A stretch of 64,000 nucleotides of DNA from Agrococcus baldri (GTDB lineage Bacteria; Actinomycetota; Actinomycetes; Actinomycetales; Microbacteriaceae): positions 310,001 to 374,000 of the forward strand of contig FOZN01000003.1 in assembly GCA_900114805.1 (NCBI GenBank). The letters run 5' to 3'. The translations under genes were made by a program, and so were the position numbers. The notes beneath the pieces were generated by a model. The model worked only from the letters and a program-made list of their open reading frames with translations, had not been told where the DNA came from and did no database searches. The number at the start of each line of letters is the position of its first letter. Position 1 is the first letter of the stretch. Shown here piece after piece: positions 1 to 7,066 of the stretch.

Positions 1-1
1 G

Positions 2-307
2 CAGCGGGTGCGCGCGACGGGCGAGGTGTTCTCGATGACGCTGACCAAGGGCGCGGTGCGCGAGAACCACGTGGTCGAGTTCCAGGAGGGCCGCCGCATC
101 GCCTGGAAGCCGGCGGAGGAGGGCAAGCCGCCCATCGGCCAGCTGTGGCGCTGGGAGCTGGAGCCCGAGGGCACCGGCACGCGCGTGACCCACACCTACG
201 ACTGGAGCGAGCTGCAGGACGAGAGCCGGCTCGATCGTGCGCGCAACACGACGCCGGCGAACCTGCTGGCCTCGGTCGACCGGCTCGCGGGGCTGCTCGA
301 GGGCTGA
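2..307 (+). CDS. SRPBCC (START-like) family protein, 5' end cut off
   Basis: This is the C-terminal part (about 101 residues) of a protein whose reading frame is already open at the window edge, so the true start lies outside. The segment has the beta-strand pattern and closing helix of the SRPBCC/polyketide-cyclase-like fold: a strand ending in VVEFQEGRRIAWKP, then QLWRWELEPEGTGTRVTHTYDW, then a C-terminal helix with LLASVDRLAGLLEG. The G-T-x-V-x-H-T-Y element is typical of these small ligand-binding proteins. Substrate and role cannot be read from the fragment. A stem-loop follows the stop codon. Confidence 0.7.
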   Translation, partial: QRVRATGEVFSMTLTKGAVRENHVVEFQEGRRIAWKPAEEGKPPIGQLWRWELEPEGTGTRVTHTYDWSELQDESRLDRARNTTPANLLASVDRLAGLLEG

Positions 308-326
308 CCCTCACCTCCTGCCGAGG

Positions 327-346
327 GCTCAGCGGTGCCGCTGAGC
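327..346 (+). terminator. Stem-loop after SRPBCC gene
   Basis: A perfect 8-bp stem (GCTCAGCG / CGCTGAGC) with a GTGC loop starts 19 bases after the stop codon. It has no T tract, as is common for actinobacterial terminators. The rest of 308-537 shows a possible -10 box (TAGCAT, 367-372) but no gene I can support. Confidence 0.45.
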
Positions 347-537
347 GAAATGCTGCTGCGAGCGGGTAGCATGGGTGCAGGCGTCAGCTTGCCGGTCACC
401 GTCGGTGCCGCATCACGGCATCCCGTGCACCGCAGCCGCCGTCACCCGCTCACCGGGTCGCCGTCATGTGCACGGCGCCCTCCGCAGCATGAACGCCGGG
501 GCCCGAGCATCGCGGCCCCGCCTCGAATGGAGGACAT

Positions 538-2667
538 GTGGCAGACGCCGCAACCATCGATGCGTCGCAGACGGACGAGAACCCGTCGGACGCATCCACC
601 GGGCCGTCGCGCGACCGCGATGCGCTCATCCCGCAGCTCGCCCGCGCCGTCCGGCAGGTCGAGGCGGGCGTCAAGCGCGGGGCCGCCTCGCGCTCGACGC
701 GCGTGAAGCTGCAGGTCGTCGCGCAGCTCGCCCGCGAGGAGCGAGCGCGCGTCAAGAGCGATGCCGCTCTGACGCCCGCCGAGCGCACCGAAGACCTCAA
801 GCGGCTCGACGGCATCGCCGTCATCCTGGCCAAGGCTGCGAGCCGCGAGCCCACGCTGCTGCCGCTGCTGGGCGAGGGCGCCCCCGTCACCGACGCGGTG
901 AAGGAGCGCAAGCGCGAGATGCTGCTCGCCGCCGGCCTCGAGCCCGAGCCGGAGCCCGAGCCCGTGGCCGAGCCCGAGTCGCAGGAACCGCAGGCGCCGC
1001 AGGTGGTGCCGCCGTCGGTGCACCGCGTCACGCTCGCGAACCCCTTCCTCGAGCCCGACCTCACGCACCTGCGCCGCAGGCCAGAGCGCGACCGGCTGGC
1101 GGGCTTCGACCTGCTCTCGCCGCTCTACCTCTCGTTCGAGGTGGCGGCTGACGGCAAGCCCGCCTGCATGCCGATGCCCGAGCCCAAGCAGCGCGTCGCC
1201 CCCGGTGGCGAGGAGCTCATGCACCATCAGGCGCAGCTCGTGCAGGCCGCCCGCGACGGGCACCGCTCGTTCCTGCTGGCCGACGAGCCGGGCCTGGGCA
1301 AGACCGCGCAGGCGCTGCTCGCGGCACAGGCGGCGGATGCGTTCCCGCTGCTGGTCGTCGCACCGAGCGTCGTGAAGATCAACTGGGCGCGTGAGACCGA
1401 GCGCTGGGTGCCGGGCCGCCGCGCCGCGGTCGTGCAGGGCGACGGCAACGAGCTCGATGCGTTCGCCGACGTCGTGATCGTCAACTACGAGGTGCTCGAC
1501 CGCCACCTGGGCTGGCTGGAGCGCTTCGGCTTCCGCGGCATGGTCGTCGACGAGGCGCACTTCATCAAGAACACCCGCTCGAAGCGGTCGCGCCACGTCC
1601 TGCAGATCGCCGCCGCCATGCGTGAGCGGGTCGGCAACCCGCTGCTGATGGCGCTGACGGGCACGCCGCTCATCAACGACATCGAGGACTTCGGCGCCAT
1701 CTGGCGGTTCCTGGGCTGGATCGACCACAAGGAGCCGAACGCCGAGCTCACCGACGACCTGGAGGAGATCGGGCTGACGCCCATGGACCGCGGCTTCTAT
1801 CCCGCGGCCCGCAAGGCGGTCATCGACATGGGCATCGTGCGGCGCCGCAAGATCGATGTCGCCAGCGACATCCCCGCTCGCCGCATCGCCGACATCCCCG
1901 TCGAGCTCGACGAGTCCGAGGTGCGCTCCATCCGGGCCGCCGAGCGCGAGCTCGTCGACCGCATGCTGCGCCGCTACGACGCCGCCATGCTGCAGCGCTC
2001 CGCCGATGAGGCCGAGGGCGTCGACGACGACCTCGTGCACCGCATCGCCCGCGGCGAGGTCGAGACGCAGGAGGGCGGCACCGGCGAGAACGTCTTCGCG
2101 CTCGCCCGCCGCATCGGCCGCGCGAAGGCCGATCTGGCGGCCGACTACGCCGCCCAGCTCGCTCACTCGGTCGGCAAGGTGGTCTTCTTCGCGAAGCACA
2201 TCGACGTGCTCGACACGGCAGAGGCGACGCTCGCCAAGGCCGGCATCAAGACGGTGTCGATCCGCGGCGACCAGACGCCGACGCAGCGCCAGAAGGCGAT
2301 CGACGCCTTCACCAACGACGCGTCGGTGCAGGTCATCGTCTGCTCGCTGATGGCGGCCGGTGTCGGCGTCAACCTGCAGGCGGCCGCCGACATGGTGCTC
2401 GCCGAGCTGTCCTGGACCGACGCCGAGCAGACGCAGGCGATCGACCGCATCCACCGCATCGGCCAGCAGATGCCGGTCACTGTGTGGCGCATCCTCGCCG
2501 CGCAGACGATCGACACCCGCATCGCCGAGCTGCTCGACACGAAGGCGGGCCTCGTCGGCCGCGCGATCGACGGTGCTGCCGGCGACGAGCCCACGAGCGG
2601 CGACCTGCGGCTCGCGGCGGTCGAGGGCATGCTGCGCGACGCCATCGTGGCGCGCGCGCAGAGCTAG
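538..2667 (+). CDS. SNF2-family DEAD/DEAH ATPase (helicase-like)
   Basis: A 709-residue protein with both RecA-like lobes of an SNF2 ATPase: Walker A DEPGLGKT (about 249-256), DEAH box (338-341), motif III TGTPL (374-378) and motif VI QAIDRIHRIGQ (633-643). These are the hallmarks of SNF2/RapA-like ATP-driven DNA or RNP translocases rather than unwinding helicases. The first 240 residues are charged and hold a Glu-Pro repeat (EPEPEPEP) near residue 138, probably a linker. No nuclease or methylase domain is visible. The GTG start is chosen for GGAGG at 529-533, 4 bases upstream; an ATG two bases earlier is out of frame. No restriction or defence genes flank it, so a DNA repair or transcription role is only an inference. 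Confidence 0.88.
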   Translation: MADAATIDASQTDENPSDASTGPSRDRDALIPQLARAVRQVEAGVKRGAASRSTRVKLQVVAQLAREERARVKSDAALTPAERTEDLKRLDGIAVILAKAASREPTLLPLLGEGAPVTDAVKERKREMLLAAGLEPEPEPEPVAEPESQEPQAPQVVPPSVHRVTLANPFLEPDLTHLRRRPERDRLAGFDLLSPLYLSFEVAADGKPACMPMPEPKQRVAPGGEELMHHQAQLVQAARDGHRSFLLADEPGLGKTAQALLAAQAADAFPLLVVAPSVVKINWARETERWVPGRRAAVVQGDGNELDAFADVVIVNYEVLDRHLGWLERFGFRGMVVDEAHFIKNTRSKRSRHVLQIAAAMRERVGNPLLMALTGTPLINDIEDFGAIWRFLGWIDHKEPNAELTDDLEEIGLTPMDRGFYPAARKAVIDMGIVRRRKIDVASDIPARRIADIPVELDESEVRSIRAAERELVDRMLRRYDAAMLQRSADEAEGVDDDLVHRIARGEVETQEGGTGENVFALARRIGRAKADLAADYAAQLAHSVGKVVFFAKHIDVLDTAEATLAKAGIKTVSIRGDQTPTQRQKAIDAFTNDASVQVIVCSLMAAGVGVNLQAAADMVLAELSWTDAEQTQAIDRIHRIGQQMPVTVWRILAAQTIDTRIAELLDTKAGLVGRAIDGAAGDEPTSGDLRLAAVEGMLRDAIVARAQS

Positions 2668-2687
2668 CGGCAGCCGGGCAGCCGGGC

Positions 2688-3431
2688 GTGGCCGACGCGA
2701 TCTTCGAGCATCCGCGGCTCGCGGCGGTCTACGACGCGCTCGATCCCGACCGCAGCGACCTCGAGGTGTACGTCGCCATCGCGGTCGACGAGCTCGGCGC
2801 GCGCTCGGTGCTCGACATCGGCTGCGGCACCGGCACCCTGGCGCTCATGCTCGCCGACCGCGGTGTCGACGTGGTCGGCGTCGACCCGGCCCGCGCATCC
2901 GTCGACGTCGCCCGCGGCAAGCCCCGCGCCGAGCGCGTGCAGTGGCACGTGGGCACAGCGGATGCGCTGCCGCCGATGGCCGCGGATGTCGCGACCATGA
3001 CGGCGAACGTCGCGCAGGTGTTCATCGACGACGCCGACTGGCACGGCGTGCTCGTGGCTGCGCGCGAGCGGCTGCGGCCGGGTGGCACGCTCGTGCTCGA
3101 GGCGCGCAGGCCCGAGCGGCAGGCGTGGCTCGACTGGACCCCGGAGGCGACCCGCCAGCTGGTCGACGTCGCCCACGAGGGGCCGGTCGAGGACTGGGTC
3201 GAGGTGACGCACGTCGACACCGCAGCGCCCGACGGGCCACTGGTCACCTTCGTCTCGCCGACGGTGTTCCATCGCGATGGCCATCGCATCGAGTCGGTCT
3301 CGACGCTGCGGTTCCGCAGCCGGGAGCGCATCGAGCGCTCGCTCGTGGCCGCCGGTCTCGAGCTGGTCGACGTGCGCGACGCGCCCGACCGGCCGGGCCG
3401 CGAGTGGGTCTACCTGGCCCGCCGCCCCTGA
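2688..3431 (+). CDS. Class I SAM-dependent methyltransferase
   Basis: A 247-residue protein with the Rossmann methyltransferase motif I VLDIGCGTGTLAL (about 42-54), the acidic end of strand 2 in VVGVDPA, and motif IV/post-I elements (WHVGTADALPP and LRPGGTLVLEARRP). The N-terminal FEHPRLAAVYDALDPDRSDLEVY is typical of the actinobacterial methyltransferase group related to UbiE/Methyltransf_25. Substrate unknown. The frame is open further upstream, inside the SNF2 gene, but GTG at 2688 just after the SNF2 stop is the first sensible start and the domain begins there. It is probably co-transcribed with the SNF2 gene, and a strong stem-loop follows it. Confidence 0.85.
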   Translation: MADAIFEHPRLAAVYDALDPDRSDLEVYVAIAVDELGARSVLDIGCGTGTLALMLADRGVDVVGVDPARASVDVARGKPRAERVQWHVGTADALPPMAADVATMTANVAQVFIDDADWHGVLVAARERLRPGGTLVLEARRPERQAWLDWTPEATRQLVDVAHEGPVEDWVEVTHVDTAAPDGPLVTFVSPTVFHRDGHRIESVSTLRFRSRERIERSLVAAGLELVDVRDAPDRPGREWVYLARRP

Positions 3432-3434
3432 TCT

Positions 3435-3493
3435 CAACGGCTCTTCCGGAGCGATGTGCAGAACTTCTGCACATCGGCTCCGCATTGCCGTTG
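3435..3493. terminator. Long bidirectional stem-loop between convergent genes
   Basis: The inner arms CGGAGCGATGTGCAGAA (3447-3463) and TTCTGCACATCGGCTCCG (3465-3482) pair along almost their full length with one bulged G. Outer arms CAACGG (3435-3440) and CCGTTG (3488-3493) extend the structure. It lies between the converging methyltransferase and DsbA-like genes and could stop transcription from both sides. Confidence 0.7.
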
Positions 3494-3501
3494 CGTTGAC
3501 G

Positions 3502-4167
3502 CTAGTGCTGGGCGGTCGGGGCCGCCTCGTCGAGCACGGCGGCGCGCGCCTGCTCGAGCGCCTGCGTGAAGACCTCCGCCGGCTGCGCGCCCGAAAGGCC
3601 CAGCCGCATGTCGAACACGAAGAACGGCACGCCGTTCACGCCGATCTGCTGTGCCTGCGCGATGTCGGCCCGCACGGCGGGCAGATAGCGCTCATCCGCG
3701 AGCGCGTCGCGGATCTCGCGCTCGTCGAGACCGGCTCCGGCGCCGATGGCGACGAGCGTGTCGACGTCGCCGATGTCGCTGCCCTGCTCGAAGTGAGCTG
3801 ACAGCAGCGCCTCCTTGACCGCATCCGCGCCGCCGTGCGCCTTCGCCAGGTGCAGCAGCTGGTGCGCGCGCAGGCTGTTGGCGACCACCAGCCGGTCGAA
3901 GTCGTAGTGCAGGCCCTCGCCGGCCGCCTGCGTCGTCACGTGCTGGAACATCTGCTGCACCTGCTCGACGGGCATGCCCTTGCGGCTCGCGAGGTACTCG
4001 ACCTCGGTGCCCTCGTAGTGCTCGGGCAGCGTCGGGTCGAGCTGGTACGAGTGCCAGGTGACCTCGACCTCGTCCCTGTGCTCCCAGGCGCCGAGCGCCT
4101 TCTCGAACCGGCGCTTGCCGATGAAGCACCACGGGCAGGCCACGTCTGACCAGATATCGATCTGCAT
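3502..4167 (-). CDS. DsbA family oxidoreductase, FrnE-like
   Basis: A 221-residue cytoplasmic thioredoxin-fold protein: no signal peptide, CPWC active site at residues 11-14 after the first strand, an inserted all-helical domain, and the cis-proline loop NGVPFFVF near residue 180. This matches the FrnE/DsbA-like group (2-hydroxychromene-2-carboxylate isomerase superfamily), which acts on disulfides; a polyketide or stress role is known for a few members. Two active-site cysteines favour an oxidoreductase over the isomerase, which has a Ser there. It lies 79 bases downstream of the acidic-protein gene on the same strand, with a possible stem-loop between them. Confidence 0.88.
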   Translation of the reverse strand: MQIDIWSDVACPWCFIGKRRFEKALGAWEHRDEVEVTWHSYQLDPTLPEHYEGTEVEYLASRKGMPVEQVQQMFQHVTTQAAGEGLHYDFDRLVVANSLRAHQLLHLAKAHGGADAVKEALLSAHFEQGSDIGDVDTLVAIGAGAGLDEREIRDALADERYLPAVRADIAQAQQIGVNGVPFFVFDMRLGLSGAQPAEVFTQALEQARAAVLDEAAPTAQH

Positions 4168-4199
4168 GCTCAGGGCAACGCGATCGTGCGCTGTCTGAT

Positions 4200-4240
4200 T
4201 CCCGGCCGGCCGGTGCAGGCCCAGCGGGGCCGTGCCGGGA
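4200..4240 (-). terminator. Possible stem-loop after acidic-protein gene
   Basis: TCCCGGC (4200-4206) and GCCGGGA (4234-4240) form a 7-bp stem closing a GC-rich 27-base loop, just after the stop of the acidic-protein gene. No T tract; weak support. Confidence 0.3.
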
Positions 4241-4246
4241 GTCGGC

Positions 4247-4702
4247 TCAGCGGGGCAGCTCGTCGATCAGCGCGTCGGCCTCCGGGTCGTCCCAGTCGTC
4301 GAGGTCGAAGTCGTCCTCTGCGGCGGCATCGCCGGCTGCGGCCTGCTCGGTCGTGGCGTCAGGCGACGCGGTCTCCGTGTCGGTGCCCAACCAGGCGTCG
4401 GCGGCGGCTTCGAGATCCTCATCCACACCCGCGTCGAGCTCGTCGTCGTCGCGCTCGGCATCCTCGGCGAGCTCGTCGCGCAGCCACTGCGCGAGCGTGC
4501 CGTCGGCCTCCGCCTCGACCATCGCATCGACGTTCTCCTCGTCGAGCAGCAGGATGGCGGCCACCGTGTCGCCGTCCCGGCCGACGATCGTGTCGTCGTC
4601 GCCGTCCTCGCCGGGCACGCGCTCGACGGTGTCGTGCCACCCCGACATCACGTCCTCGACATGCGCCGCGATCCGCTCGCGGTCTTCCAGCCAGTCGGTC
4701 AT
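4247..4702 (-). CDS. Very acidic hypothetical protein
   Basis: A 151-residue protein with no recognised family. By my count about 54 residues are Asp or Glu against 7 Arg, 2 His and no Lys, and apart from the terminal Arg the last 60 residues carry no Lys, Arg or His. There is no signal peptide or clear membrane helix; the first 85 residues look mixed alpha/beta, the rest is a D/E/A-rich tail. Its ATG overlaps the stop codon of the upstream CDP-alcohol phosphatidyltransferase gene by four bases (ATGA), so the two are almost certainly translated together. Possible roles such as an electrostatic partner or buffering of a basic surface are speculation. Confidence 0.75.
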   Translation of the reverse strand: MTDWLEDRERIAAHVEDVMSGWHDTVERVPGEDGDDDTIVGRDGDTVAAILLLDEENVDAMVEAEADGTLAQWLRDELAEDAERDDDELDAGVDEDLEAAADAWLGTDTETASPDATTEQAAAGDAAAEDDFDLDDWDDPEADALIDELPR

Positions 4703-5319
4703 CGCGCCTCCTCAGCATCCGATCGGTGACCAGTCTGCACCCGTCGCAGGCGCCGCGCCTGCACGATGTAGTCGATGCCTGCCACGACGTGCAGCCCGAT
4801 GCCGAGCAGCAGCAGCGTCATGCCCACCGGTGCGACCCACGCGAGCACGGTCTGGCCGAGCAGCAGCACGACAATCGCGGTCAGCAGCAGCGCGGTGCGC
4901 ACCTTGCCGACCCAGGACACGTGGATGCTGCCGGCGTGCGCCGCCCTGCCTGCGAACACCACAGTGGCGACGTCGACCGCCGCGATCACGCCGAGCATCC
5001 ACCAAGCGACGGTGCCGTTGAGTGCGAGCGCGAGCGTCACGCCGATGATGCCGACGCGGTCGGCGATGGGGTCCAGCACCTCGCCGAGCCGCGACTCCTG
5101 GTGCAGGGCGCGGGCGAGCACGCCGTCGATCCAGTCGGTCGCAGCCCATAGGGCGAGCAGGATGACGGGCAGCCACGAGCCCTCCGCGCCGGCGACGATG
5201 AGCCAGCACACCGGCACGAGCAGCAGCAGCCGCGCGAGCGTGATCACGTTCGGCAGCGTGACGACGCGGGTGAAGAAGGGATCGTCCGGATCGCGCTCGC
5301 GAGCCGAGATGAGAGGCAT
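4699..5319 (-). CDS. CDP-alcohol phosphatidyltransferase, PgsA-like
   Basis: A 206-residue integral membrane enzyme with the complete family motif D-x2-DG-x2-AR-x8-G-x3-D-x3-D at residues 62-87 (D62, D65, G66, A69, R70, G79, D83, D87), which binds the metal and CDP-alcohol. About five to six hydrophobic helices are visible. Family members make phosphatidylglycerol phosphate, phosphatidylinositol phosphate or cardiolipin. The start TLPNVITLARLLLLVP is typical of PgsA-type enzymes using glycerol-3-phosphate, but the exact alcohol is an inference. AAGAAGG just upstream of the ATG is the ribosome binding site. It forms a two-gene unit with the acidic protein. Confidence 0.88.
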   Translation of the reverse strand: MPLISARERDPDDPFFTRVVTLPNVITLARLLLLVPVCWLIVAGAEGSWLPVILLALWAATDWIDGVLARALHQESRLGEVLDPIADRVGIIGVTLALALNGTVAWWMLGVIAAVDVATVVFAGRAAHAGSIHVSWVGKVRTALLLTAIVVLLLGQTVLAWVAPVGMTLLLLGIGLHVVAGIDYIVQARRLRRVQTGHRSDAEEAR

Positions 5320-5359
5320 GCCTTCTTGATAGCACAGCCGATTCGGGGCTGGCGGCCCG

Positions 5360-5807
5360 CTACGCCTCGCGCGGTGCCCAGCGCCGAGTCGCGAAGCCGA
5401 CCAGGATGCCGACGAGCGCGCCGACGAGCGACTCGACCAGCCGGTCGACCACCAGTACCTCGACGGCTGTCGGCGACGCCAGCGGCACGGCCAGCAGGGC
5501 GAGCGGGGTGATGGCGATCATGGCGATGCCGTAGTCGCGACCGACCAGCAGCTCGGCCACGAAGGTGACGGCGATCGTGCCCGCCAGCAGCACGCCGATG
5601 GCAGAGCGCGCGACGCGGCGCAGCTGCACGCGGCGGCCGGCCCGCAGCGTCCAGTCCCGGGTGATGTCGCCGCGCGGCGTCGGCAGCCCGCGCGCGCTGC
5701 AGCGCGGTGCCCGCAGCGCCGATCGGCCAGGCGGGCGATGGCGGCGGCGCGACGAGTGCGCCGAGCGCGACCATCGTCACCAGCACGCAGGCGGCTGTCA
5801 GCCGCAT
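5360..5807 (-). pseudogene. FUSC-like small membrane protein, frameshifted
   Basis: Two reading frames together make one sensible membrane protein. The frame starting at ATG 5807 gives MRLTAACVLVTMVALG and a hydrophobic helix up to about AWPIGAAGTALQ. After a GC-repeat (CGCGCGCG on the reverse strand, about 5688-5699) the sense continues in another frame with LPTPRGDITRDWTLRAG, then three more hydrophobic stretches ending APREA at 5360. Joined, it would be about 149 residues resembling one membrane half of FUSC/aromatic-exporter proteins. A single extra base explains the break. It may be a real lesion or an assembly error in the GC run. An alternative is an 89-residue protein from a GTG at 5629. 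Confidence 0.55.
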
Positions 5808-5828
5808 GGTTGACGGTGCTGCTGGCGC

Positions 5829-6470
5829 TCACGCCTGCGCGCCCGCGCACTGCGCGAGGCCGAGCCGCACCATCTCCACGATGCGTGCGGCGAAGGCCTC
5901 GCGGGTCTGTGCATCGAGCGAGCGCAGCGGCCCGTCCACCGTGAGCATCGCGAAGCCGTGCACGGCCGACCAGGCCAGCGCCTCTGCCCCCGCCCGCTCA
6001 TGCTCGGTCAGCTCGCCGGCGTCGACGAGCGCGTCGAGCGCTCGCTCCAGCTGCTCGTACGGAGTGCGCCCGCAGGCGCCCCGGCCGCGCTCGTCGTGGG
6101 CGGCCCCGAGGTCGCCGCGGGTGCGGAACGCGAGCCGGAACAGCCCCGGCTCCTGCCACGCGAAGCGGATGTAGCCGATGCCGGTCGCGGCGATCGCGCC
6201 GTCCGCCCAGGCCCGGCGGTCATCGGACGGGACGAGTGCGAGCTCGGTCTCCATCGCATCCGCCACCATCGCCTGCGCCCGCAGCGCCAGTTCGAGGAGC
6301 AGCTCCTCATGGCCCTCGAAGTGGCGGTAGACGGCCGAGGGCGCGACGCCGGCGACGCGTGCGAGCTCGCGCACGCTGACACCCTCGGGGCCGCCGGAGC
6401 GCGCCGCCTCGAGACCCGCGTCGAGCAGCGCCCGACGGAGGTCGCCGTGGAAGTAGCCCGATCTCGCCAT
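5829..6470 (-). CDS. TetR/AcrR family transcriptional repressor
   Basis: A 213-residue regulator. Its N-terminal helix-turn-helix (GVSVRELARVAGVAPSAVYRHFEGHEELLLELA, about residues 24-56) is a standard TetR DNA-binding domain, and the C-terminal ligand domain resembles the WHG-type TetR C-domain. The start is placed at MARSGYFHGDLRRALLDAG because the longer frame runs through the divergent promoter and operator. It is transcribed away from the VOC and MFS genes, with a 17-bp palindrome between, so it most likely represses both and probably itself. The inducer is unknown, likely a drug or aromatic compound. Confidence 0.9.
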   Translation of the reverse strand: MARSGYFHGDLRRALLDAGLEAARSGGPEGVSVRELARVAGVAPSAVYRHFEGHEELLLELALRAQAMVADAMETELALVPSDDRRAWADGAIAATGIGYIRFAWQEPGLFRLAFRTRGDLGAAHDERGRGACGRTPYEQLERALDALVDAGELTEHERAGAEALAWSAVHGFAMLTVDGPLRSLDAQTREAFAARIVEMVRLGLAQCAGAQA

Positions 6471-6478
6471 CGCTCTTG

Positions 6479-6484
6479 ATCCTA
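6479..6484 (-). promoter_or_regulatory. -10 box of tetR
   Basis: On the reverse strand TAGGAT lies 8 bases before the TetR ATG, which implies a leaderless or nearly leaderless mRNA. The operator palindrome sits just upstream of it. Confidence 0.45.
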
Positions 6485-6502
6485 CGCGCGAACATGCGCT
6501 AA

Positions 6503-6519
6503 TGTGAACGCCGTTCACA
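6503..6519. promoter_or_regulatory. TetR operator palindrome
   Basis: TGTGAAC-GCC-GTTCACA is a perfect 7+3+7 inverted repeat midway between the divergent TetR and VOC genes, 33 bases from the TetR start and 55 from the VOC start. The size and symmetry fit a TetR-dimer site. A TAATGT -10-like element for the rightward genes overlaps its left edge, so binding would block transcription. Confidence 0.75.
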
Positions 6520-6574
6520 CGCGCGCCCGCACCCCGCCCGCGCGCAGAGCATGCCGAACGCACGAGGAGCAGCC

Positions 6575-6982
6575 ATGGCAGTGCAGATGGTCTTCCCCAA
6601 CTACGCGGTCGCCGACATCGCCCGCGCGACGTCGTTCTACGAGGCGCTGGGCTTCGCGAAGAACCCCGTGTTCAGCGACGAGGCGACCAGCTGCGTGGTG
6701 GTCAGCGACCAGGTCGCCATCATGCTGCTCGAGCATGCCAAGTTCGACGAGTTCCTCACCGGCGAGCAGCAGCGAGCACCGCAGGGCGCGCTCGAGAACC
6801 TGCTGGCGATGCTGCTGGGAAGCCGCGACGAGGTCGATGCGTTCGCCTCTGCGGGCACCGGCGCAGGCGGTACGCTCTCCAAGCCGGTCGAGGACAACGA
6901 GTGGGGCATGTACGGCGGCCAGCTCACCGATCCGGACGGCCACATCATCGACTTCTTCTTCATGGAGGCCCCGCAGGGCTGA
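6575..6982 (+). CDS. VOC (glyoxalase/bleomycin-resistance) family protein
   Basis: A 135-residue single-unit vicinal-oxygen-chelate protein: MVFPNYAVADIARATSFYEALGF opens the first beta-alpha-beta module and YGGQLTDPDGHIIDFFFMEA closes the second, with the usual DPDGH turn. Members include glyoxalases, dioxygenases and antibiotic-sequestering proteins; the metal ligands are incomplete enough that I cannot assign a reaction. The start at 6575 is chosen for AGGAG at 6565-6569 and because the fold begins there. It sits between a TetR operator and an MFS exporter, which suggests a role in drug or aldehyde tolerance. Confidence 0.85.
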   Translation: MAVQMVFPNYAVADIARATSFYEALGFAKNPVFSDEATSCVVVSDQVAIMLLEHAKFDEFLTGEQQRAPQGALENLLAMLLGSRDEVDAFASAGTGAGGTLSKPVEDNEWGMYGGQLTDPDGHIIDFFFMEAPQG

Positions 6983-7017
6983 CCTGCGCCCCTCCACCCT
7001 TCCCGCAGCGACGCGAA

Positions 7018-7041
7018 CCCAGCGAGAGCGATCCCGCTGGG
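7018..7041 (+). terminator. Stem-loop between VOC and MFS genes
   Basis: CCCAGCG (7018-7024) pairs with CGCTGGG (7035-7041) around a 10-base loop. It has no T tract and could partly uncouple the VOC and MFS transcripts or simply stabilise the VOC end. Confidence 0.35.
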
Positions 7042-7066
7042 CTCGTCGTCGCCCTCTCGGAGCACC

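Noticed and set aside
442-2454. 670-residue leftward frame opposite the SNF2 gene
   Set aside because: Composition is the reverse-strand shadow typical of GC-rich DNA; no family motif, while the rightward frame has all SNF2 motifs.
538-2667. SNF2 ATPase as part of a phage-defence system
   Set aside because: No nuclease, methylase, PLD or other defence partner next to it; the neighbour is an ordinary small-molecule-type methyltransferase, so a DISARM-like or restriction system is not supported.
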